DNA of 29,223 nucleotides from SLQH01 sp964612995 (GTDB taxonomy: Bacteria; Planctomycetota; UBA11346). Positions 25,138 through 29,223 of the stretch are shown here, piece by piece. The DNA is taken from the NCBI GenBank assembly GCA_964612995.1, contig CAZTGE010000042.1, positions 1 to 29,223 of the forward strand, in the 5' to 3' direction. The notes under the pieces were generated by a model. It was not told the origin of the DNA. It ran no database searches and saw nothing but the letters and a program-made list of their open reading frames with translations. Made by a program: the position numbers and the translations under genes. Position 1 is the stretch's first letter. Every line of letters begins with the position of its first letter.

Positions 25138-26130
25138 CTACTGGCCGTCAGGAGCATCGGCCCCGGTCTGGACAAAGGCGAAACGGCAGCGCGCGCGGAC
25201 ATCGGGTATGCGTGGTAGTTTGCCGATCCGGTGGAGGAAGTCGGCGGTCTGGCCCAGGCTGGTGATGACCTGCTCGTCGAGGCGCACGTGCCAGTGCATG
25301 CGCCGGAACATCGCCGCTTCGAGCGCCGGTGGCGCGCCGGTGAACGCGGCGGTTGCGGCGGCCGCCGCATCCGGATCGGCGTTGATCCAGGCCACGGCGC
25401 GGCGGGTGCCGTCGACCACCGCCTGTACCGCTGCAGGATGGGCCTCGGCGAAGGCGCGGGTGGCAACTATCTGGAGCGGATAGTCGTTGCCGAGGCCTTC
25501 CAGGATCGCCAGCTCACGCGCGTGGGGAATCGTGCGCAGTGCGAGCATCGGCGTGGGTTCGGAGGCGGCGAGACAGTCGATCGAACCGCTGATCAGCGCC
25601 TCGACCAGATCCTTCTGCGGCATGTTGACCAGATCGACGGCGTCTACCGCCACCCCGTGGTGACGGAGGTAGAGATCCACCGCGCCGTGGGTGCTGGAGC
25701 CGAACTGGACGCCGACGCGCTTGCCGACCAGATCCGTCGGTGCGTGGATGGGCGAATCTCCCGGCACCACCAGTGCGTGCATCTTCTCGCCGCCGCCGTA
25801 GGCCGCGATCAGCACGCAGTCGCGCGGGCTGGCGAGCGCGATCAGCGCCGGGACATCGCCCATCACCGCGACATCGGCGCTGCCGGAGACCAGCGCCTCG
25901 GCCGCGGCGATGCCGGCGCTCAGGCCCAGCCTGACTTCCCTCACCCGCAGGCCATCGGCGGCGAACCAGCTCCGGCGGGCGGCGAGGTACTGCGGCGCGT
26001 AGTAGCCTTTGGCGGTATAGGCGAGTCGGCAGACGGTGCCATCGTCCGCGCCCTCGCCGCCGCAGGCGGCGAGCAGCACCAGCAGAGCGAGCAGGCAGAC
26101 GGACGGCTTGCGGTATCGACGCGGTGGCAT
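25138..26130 (-). CDS. ABC importer substrate-binding lipoprotein, NMT1/SsuA/TauA type
   Basis: This 330-residue protein has a lipoprotein signal ending LLAAC (C23), so it is membrane-anchored. The mature part fits type II periplasmic binding proteins of the SsuA/TauA/NMT1 group. It has YYAPQYLAARRSWFAADGL, GSADVAVMGDVPALIALAS, then LVGKRVGVQFGSSTHGAVDLYL and SIDCLAASEPTPML, in the expected order. Members bind sulfonates, nitrate, or thiamine-pyrimidine precursors; nothing here decides which. ATG 26130 follows AAGGAG and overlaps the ATPase stop (TGATG), which makes it the last gene of a four-gene operon headed by a radical SAM enzyme. A GTG three bases upstream is in frame but less likely. 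Confidence 0.85.
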   Translation of the reverse strand: MPPRRYRKPSVCLLALLVLLAACGGEGADDGTVCRLAYTAKGYYAPQYLAARRSWFAADGLRVREVRLGLSAGIAAAEALVSGSADVAVMGDVPALIALASPRDCVLIAAYGGGEKMHALVVPGDSPIHAPTDLVGKRVGVQFGSSTHGAVDLYLRHHGVAVDAVDLVNMPQKDLVEALISGSIDCLAASEPTPMLALRTIPHARELAILEGLGNDYPLQIVATRAFAEAHPAAVQAVVDGTRRAVAWINADPDAAAAATAAFTGAPPALEAAMFRRMHWHVRLDEQVITSLGQTADFLHRIGKLPRIPDVRARCRFAFVQTGADAPDGQ

Positions 26131-26957
26131 CACGGGGCTCCTTGGTGCGGTGCTCGATGCTGTGTGGCGCCGAGTGCGCAGGCGCAGGGTTCGTCGCCCT
26201 CGCCCAGGGCCTGGGTCAGTTCTTCGGCGAGGACGCCGAGCGCGGAGTCACGGCGGTCACGTGGACGCGGCGCACCGATGGTGCGATCGGCGCAGATGCC
26301 CAGCGGCGGTGGCCGCAGCACCACCACCCGATCGGCGAGATGGACCGCCTCGCTGATGGTGTGGGTGACGAAGACCACGCTGCAGCCGAGCTCCGTCCAG
26401 AGTGCGAGCAGGTCGTCCTGCAGCCGGATGCGAGTGCCGGCATCGAGCGCGGCGAAGGGTTCGTCGAGCAGCAGCAGCCGTGGTCGCAAGACCCAGGCTC
26501 GCGCCAACGCCACCCGCTGTCGCATACCGCCGGAGAGCGCCGCGGGGTAGGCGTGGGCGAACGCGCCCAGACCCATGTGCTCCAGGGCTGCGCGCGCGCG
26601 GTGGCGGGCCGCGCCGCGCCGCAGGCCCTGCCGCCGCAGGCCGTAGGCGACGTTGCCCAGCGCGGTGAACCAGGGGAAGATCGCATGGTCCTGGAAGACG
26701 ACCACCCGATCGGGCGCCGGGCCGCGCACGCGATCTCCGTGGCAGTCGATGGTTCCGGCCGAGGGGCGCTCGAAGCCGGCGATGCAGTCGAGCAGCGTCG
26801 ACTTGCCGCTGCCGCTCGGGCCGACCACGGCGAGGAACTGGCCCGCCTCCAGGTCGAGATCGATGCGATCGAGCGCGGTGCAGCTGCCCTGGGCCCCGAC
26901 CGCGGCGAAGGTCTTGCTCAGCGCACGGATGCGCAGGGCCTTGTCAACCATGGCCAT
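26130..26957 (-). CDS. ABC importer ATP-binding protein, SsuB/TauB type
   Basis: This 275-residue ATPase has GPSGSGKST (46-54), a Q-loop in VVFQDHAIFPWFTALGNV, the signature LSGGMRQRVALARAW, LLLLDEPFAALD and the H-loop in VFVTHTISEAVHLADRV. The pattern is that of SsuB/TauB/nitrate-type importers, whose P-W-F after the Q-loop is characteristic. It powers uptake through the permease encoded just upstream. Its start overlaps the permease gene by 14 bases (ATG 26957, with a second ATG at 26951), and its stop overlaps the binding-protein start as TGATG. The last 35 residues are a Cys/His-containing tail beyond the usual end of the domain, of unknown use. Confidence 0.9.
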   Translation of the reverse strand: MAMVDKALRIRALSKTFAAVGAQGSCTALDRIDLDLEAGQFLAVVGPSGSGKSTLLDCIAGFERPSAGTIDCHGDRVRGPAPDRVVVFQDHAIFPWFTALGNVAYGLRRQGLRRGAARHRARAALEHMGLGAFAHAYPAALSGGMRQRVALARAWVLRPRLLLLDEPFAALDAGTRIRLQDDLLALWTELGCSVVFVTHTISEAVHLADRVVVLRPPPLGICADRTIGAPRPRDRRDSALGVLAEELTQALGEGDEPCACALGATQHRAPHQGAP

Positions 26958-27783
26958 GTCCCAGGCCCCAGCGACGGATGGTGCGACGTTCGAGCGGCGC
27001 GAGCACGAGGCGCTCGATGGCCAGGCCGAGGGCGGCGATGATCGCGATGCAGACGAAGGCCGCGACGTAATCCATGGTCCAGCGCGATTGGATGATGGCA
27101 TAACCGAGCCCGTCGCCCGAGCCGACGATCATCTCGGCCGCGACCAGGACCCGCCACGCCGCGCCAAGGGCGATACGCAGCCCGCTGAGCAGGTGCGCCG
27201 CGGCGCCCGGCAGGAACACGGTCGCGAACAGCGCAGCCGGGCCAGCGCCGCACATGCGCCCGGCGCGGACGAAGCGCGCGTCGACGCTGCGCACGCCCAT
27301 CACTCCGCTGATGGCCACCGCCGGGAAGGCGGTGAGGGCGATCATCGCCACGGTGGCGGTGTGGTTGAGCCCAAAGAGCAGGATCGCGACCGGGATCCAC
27401 GCCAGGCCGGGGATCACCTGGAGCACCTCGACCGTGGGCATGGTGAGCCGACGTACCGGTCGCCACCAGCCGGCACACAGGGCGTAGATCAGACCGGCGC
27501 CCAGGCCGATGCCGAAGCCCTCGGCCCATCGTTGCACGCTGACCGCCAGATGGTGATAGATGCTGTGGTCGAGGAAGGCGCGGCCGCCGGCGAGCTCGGC
27601 CAGCAGCGCGATGCACTGCCAAGGGGTGGGGAAGGGGACCCCGCGGGTCACGGTGACCACGGTGGCCACGCCCTGCCACAACGCGAGGCCGAAGCACCAG
27701 GCGGCGAGGGCCCACAGCAAGCGCGCACGCCAGCTCTCGCTGGCGGTCTGGGCACGTGGCCTTGGCAGCTCCTGCGCGGCCAT
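26944..27783 (-). CDS. ABC importer permease, SsuC/TauC type
   Basis: This 279-residue inner-membrane protein has about six hydrophobic segments and the cytoplasmic coupling loop of binding-protein-dependent permeases (about residues 180-200, RMCGAGPAALFATVFLPGA, followed by LLSGLRIALG). The family normally has EAA-x3-G; here the first residues are changed but the Gly and the following LP are kept. It forms the channel for the ATPase and lipoprotein encoded downstream. ATG 27783 is part of a TGATG with the radical SAM gene, so translation is coupled to an enzyme rather than to another transporter subunit, which is unusual. The substrate is unknown. Confidence 0.88.
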   Translation of the reverse strand: MAAQELPRPRAQTASESWRARLLWALAAWCFGLALWQGVATVVTVTRGVPFPTPWQCIALLAELAGGRAFLDHSIYHHLAVSVQRWAEGFGIGLGAGLIYALCAGWWRPVRRLTMPTVEVLQVIPGLAWIPVAILLFGLNHTATVAMIALTAFPAVAISGVMGVRSVDARFVRAGRMCGAGPAALFATVFLPGAAAHLLSGLRIALGAAWRVLVAAEMIVGSGDGLGYAIIQSRWTMDYVAAFVCIAIIAALGLAIERLVLAPLERRTIRRWGLGHGHG

Positions 27784-28757
27784 CAGCCGGCGGACGTCCG
27801 CACGCTGAAGCCGGCCTGACGCAGCATCGCGCGCGCGTTGCCCAGATCGAAACCGCGCCAGGCGCCTTCGCTGCTGCCGGTATCACGCGGGTTGGCCGCC
27901 TGCTCGACCACCACCGTATTGCAGCCGCAGGTCAAGGCGCCAGGGCTGGGTGGATGGGTGCAGCAGATCGCGCCGCCATCAGGATAGGCCAGCCGGGCGA
28001 CGGCCGTCAGTCGATGCAGTCCGGCTTCGGAGACCTGCCCCAGATGCGCCAGCGGCGTACCCATCACGGGGATCCTGGCCATCACCCCGGTGCCGTGGGC
28101 CCCGAGTTGGCGGGCACGGCGGGCCTCGGTGATGATCTCGGCGGCCGTGTGTTCGGGACCGACGGGTTCGACGAGATACTGGAGCCCCATGCCGGCTGCC
28201 CGGATCGCCGCGAGTGAACGCAGGCGTTGGTCCAGGCTGTGGCCCGTGTCCACGCCTTCGCGCAGTCGTACGGTGTGGTAGCTCATGCTCACCCCGGCTG
28301 CGCGTAGCGCCGCGACCGCGTCGATGTCGGCCTCGCCGGTGTTGACCACCAGTTGGATCGCATCGCCGATGCGCGCGCGCACCCGCCGCGCCAGGGCGCA
28401 GAGGCGCTCGATGCCGTAGTGTTGGGTGGTGCGCAGGGTCACGAAGTCGGCGCCTGCGTCGGCCGCCTGGCCGGCGAGGGCGACGACCGTGTCGGTCGGG
28501 AGTGGTGGCTGTTCGTTGTAGGCGCCCCAGCAGGCGGCATGGCTGCAGAAGGAGCAACCCATGGCGCAGGGGGTGCTGTCGATGCCGATCGCCGCCCAGA
28601 CGTAGCCGCGGTTGCCAGCGAGTTCGCGGGTGAGCGCATCGGCGCGTTGGAGCAGATGCGCCACTTGCGCGTCGGGGACGCTGGTGTCGAGCAGGGCCAG
28701 CAGATCCTCTGCCGGGTTCTGCGGTGCGGCGTCGCGGTGCGGTGCTGCAGCGCTCAT
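27783..28757 (-). CDS. BioB-like radical SAM enzyme heading the importer operon
   Basis: This 324-residue protein has the radical SAM cluster motif C64-x3-C68-x2-C71 (PCAMGCSFCSHAACWG), preceded by an ADALTRELAGN helix like that of biotin-synthase relatives. A TIM-barrel pattern follows: FVTLRTTQHYGIERL, VNTGEADIDAVAALRAAG, SYHTVRLREGVDTGH, GLQYLVEPVGPEHT. Further cysteines near the C-terminus (CCTHPPSPGALTCGC) could bind a second cluster. It resembles the biotin synthase-related group rather than BioB itself; no biotin genes lie nearby. It probably modifies a compound imported by the adjoining ABC system, or makes a cofactor from it; this is inferred from the operon. ATG 28757 follows AGGGAG. 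An operator-like dyad lies 24 bp upstream. Confidence 0.85.
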   Translation of the reverse strand: MSAAAPHRDAAPQNPAEDLLALLDTSVPDAQVAHLLQRADALTRELAGNRGYVWAAIGIDSTPCAMGCSFCSHAACWGAYNEQPPLPTDTVVALAGQAADAGADFVTLRTTQHYGIERLCALARRVRARIGDAIQLVVNTGEADIDAVAALRAAGVSMSYHTVRLREGVDTGHSLDQRLRSLAAIRAAGMGLQYLVEPVGPEHTAAEIITEARRARQLGAHGTGVMARIPVMGTPLAHLGQVSEAGLHRLTAVARLAYPDGGAICCTHPPSPGALTCGCNTVVVEQAANPRDTGSSEGAWRGFDLGNARAMLRQAGFSVRTSAG

Positions 28758-28780
28758 GCGTCGGACTCCCTGCGGGGTGG

Positions 28781-28797
28781 TGAGACAGCATGTCTCA
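28781..28797. promoter_or_regulatory. TGAGACA-N3-TGTCTCA operator-like dyad
   Basis: The 17-bp sequence TGAGACAGCATGTCTCA has perfect 7-bp arms around GCA. It ends 24 bp before the radical SAM start codon, in the only space upstream of the four-gene operon. The size fits a dimeric repressor such as a GntR- or TetR-family protein; no regulator gene is in view. Confidence 0.6.
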
Positions 28798-28851
28798 TAC
28801 CGCACCTAAGCAAGTACTGATGCTGATCAGGTCACGTTGATCGTTCAAGGT

Positions 28852-28879
28852 AACTGGCGCCGCGAAGCGGCGTCCAGTT
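28852..28879. repeat. Hairpin AACTGG-C-GCCGC / GCGGC-GT-CCAGTT
   Basis: Arms 28852-28863 and 28867-28879 pair over 12 bp with one bulged T around a GAA loop. No T-run follows. This is a REP-like palindrome. Confidence 0.65.
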
Positions 28880-28901
28880 CACCGCCGATTTCGATCACGT
28901 T

Positions 28902-28930
28902 TCTCACAGAGGCACGGAGACACGGAGAAA
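28902..28930. repeat. Purine-rich CACAGAGGCACGGAGACACGG-type dispersed repeat
   Basis: The stretch contains two near-repeats (GGCACGGAGA, GACACGGAGA). It matches a motif I know as a common dispersed intergenic repeat in proteobacterial genomes and metagenomes. Its function is unknown. Translations of it create spurious ORFs containing pieces such as SPCLCE. Confidence 0.6.
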
Positions 28931-28972
28931 TCATGCGAGGTTTCCGTTGATGGTACGAGTAATGCCATCGGT

Positions 28973-29003
28973 AACCACTCAGGCCCAAGGGGCATGAGTG
29001 GTT
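28973..29003. repeat. Hairpin AACCACTCA / TGAGTGGTT
   Basis: Perfect 9-bp arms at 28973-28981 and 28995-29003 continue inward through GCCC/GGGC (28983-28986, 28990-28993) after one mismatch, which gives a strong nested stem. Confidence 0.65.
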
Positions 29004-29069
29004 GCCTCGCCCTTTTCGGGGCCCCACCGTACGCGATAGGGGCTGGCGCCGAGTGGTGGGCGAAGCGGG

Positions 29070-29106
29070 TATCGCCGCAGGCGATAGCTGGCCCCAGTGG
29101 GGCCAG
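29070..29106. repeat. Two adjacent short palindromes
   Basis: TATCGCC-GCA-GGCGATA (29070-29086) is followed one base later by CTGGCCCCA-G-TGGGGCCAG (29088-29106). Both are perfect. Together with neighbouring stems they form a compact palindromic block typical of REP/BIME-like intergenic elements. Confidence 0.65.
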
Positions 29107-29166
29107 CGGCCCGTGGAGCGCAAGCGCAGCCCCGCAGGCCGTCAGGCCGAGGAGCAAGTGCCGCCG

Positions 29167-29203
29167 GTGGGCGGATACGTTTCGGCGCAGCCGATCCGCC
29201 CAC
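29167..29203. repeat. Hairpin GTGGGCGGAT / ATCCGCCCAC
   Basis: Perfect 10-bp arms at 29167-29176 and 29194-29203 flank a 17-base loop that holds a further TCGG/CCGA stem. It is the last of the hairpins before the window ends. Confidence 0.65.
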
Positions 29204-29223
29204 GCCTGGATCTGCCTGCAGAT

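Larger units (their letters stand above)
28758..29223. other. Non-coding right end with dense hairpins
   Basis: Past the operator of the radical SAM operon, no frame here looks like a real gene. The frames that stay open run through hairpins and a dispersed repeat, and read as low-complexity Arg/Pro/Ser. The region holds five hairpins and one purine-rich repeat, listed separately. Confidence 0.7.

Noticed and set aside
28845..29157. Two overlapping 92-residue minus-strand frames at the right end
   Set aside because: They translate hairpins and the CACGGAG-type repeat, have no ribosome site or family likeness, and read as Arg/Pro/Ser-rich shadow sequence.
1..29223. CRISPR array, tRNA or rRNA genes, integrase or transposase
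   Set aside because: No regular repeat-spacer pattern, no cloverleaf and no recombinase motif was seen; the phased decamers at 10292-10331 have no spacers.

Overview
This is a GC-rich proteobacterial window. Palindromic intergenic repeats, a BchI/BchD-type chelatase next to cobalt-type transport genes, and protein style suggest a gammaproteobacterium, perhaps a purple sulfur bacterium (Chromatiales). That placement is inference only. The sequence is a draft scaffold: one 100-N gap is flanked by identical 55-bp copies of the same sequence.

The left half (about 208-16579) is a minus-strand defence-type island with two transcription blocks. The upstream block (16579 down to 10383) is a tightly overlapping three-gene operon: a protein of unknown family, a Tdp1-like phospholipase-D-superfamily phosphodiesterase with two H-K-N motifs, and a SNF2/RapA-like helicase. 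I cannot match this trio to a named defence system. The second block (10281 down to 208) starts with a small helix-turn-helix gene carrying an amber codon at position 5. A sigma-54 activator follows, whose N-terminal domain looks CARF-like. Then come a type I restriction subunit (hsdR), an AlbA/Schlafen-GHKL protein, a 3'-truncated hsdM, a 5'-truncated DUF3696-type ATPase and a protein with a C-terminal HEPN-like RNxxxH motif. A near-consensus -24/-12 sigma-54 promoter lies across the stop codon of the activator gene, 141 bp before the hsdR start. This suggests the restriction genes are induced by the activator when it senses a ligand. There is no hsdS, and hsdM and the ATPase gene meet at about position 2100, as if one deletion (or a misassembly) removed everything between them.

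A roughly 570-bp spacer (16580-17147) holds a palindromic repeat and the decayed C-terminus of a VapC/FitB-like PIN toxin. To its right is a plus-strand operon of overlapping genes: an EcfT/CbiQ-type transmembrane protein, a double-ATPase EcfA/CbiO protein, a fused ChlI-ChlD-like metal chelatase and a MATE exporter. It looks like a metal (probably cobalt) uptake and insertion unit without a visible substrate-binding S component. Three single plus-strand genes follow: a 59-residue cysteine-rich protein, a GNAT-like acetyltransferase and an exported PQQ-type beta-propeller.

On the minus strand at the right end (28757 down to 25138) is a four-gene operon joined by three stop-start overlaps: a BioB-like radical SAM enzyme and an SsuABC/TauABC-type ABC importer (permease, ATPase, lipoprotein). 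A perfect TGAGACA-N3-TGTCTCA dyad precedes it. The final 420 bp hold no convincing gene but a cluster of five strong hairpins and a purine-rich dispersed repeat.
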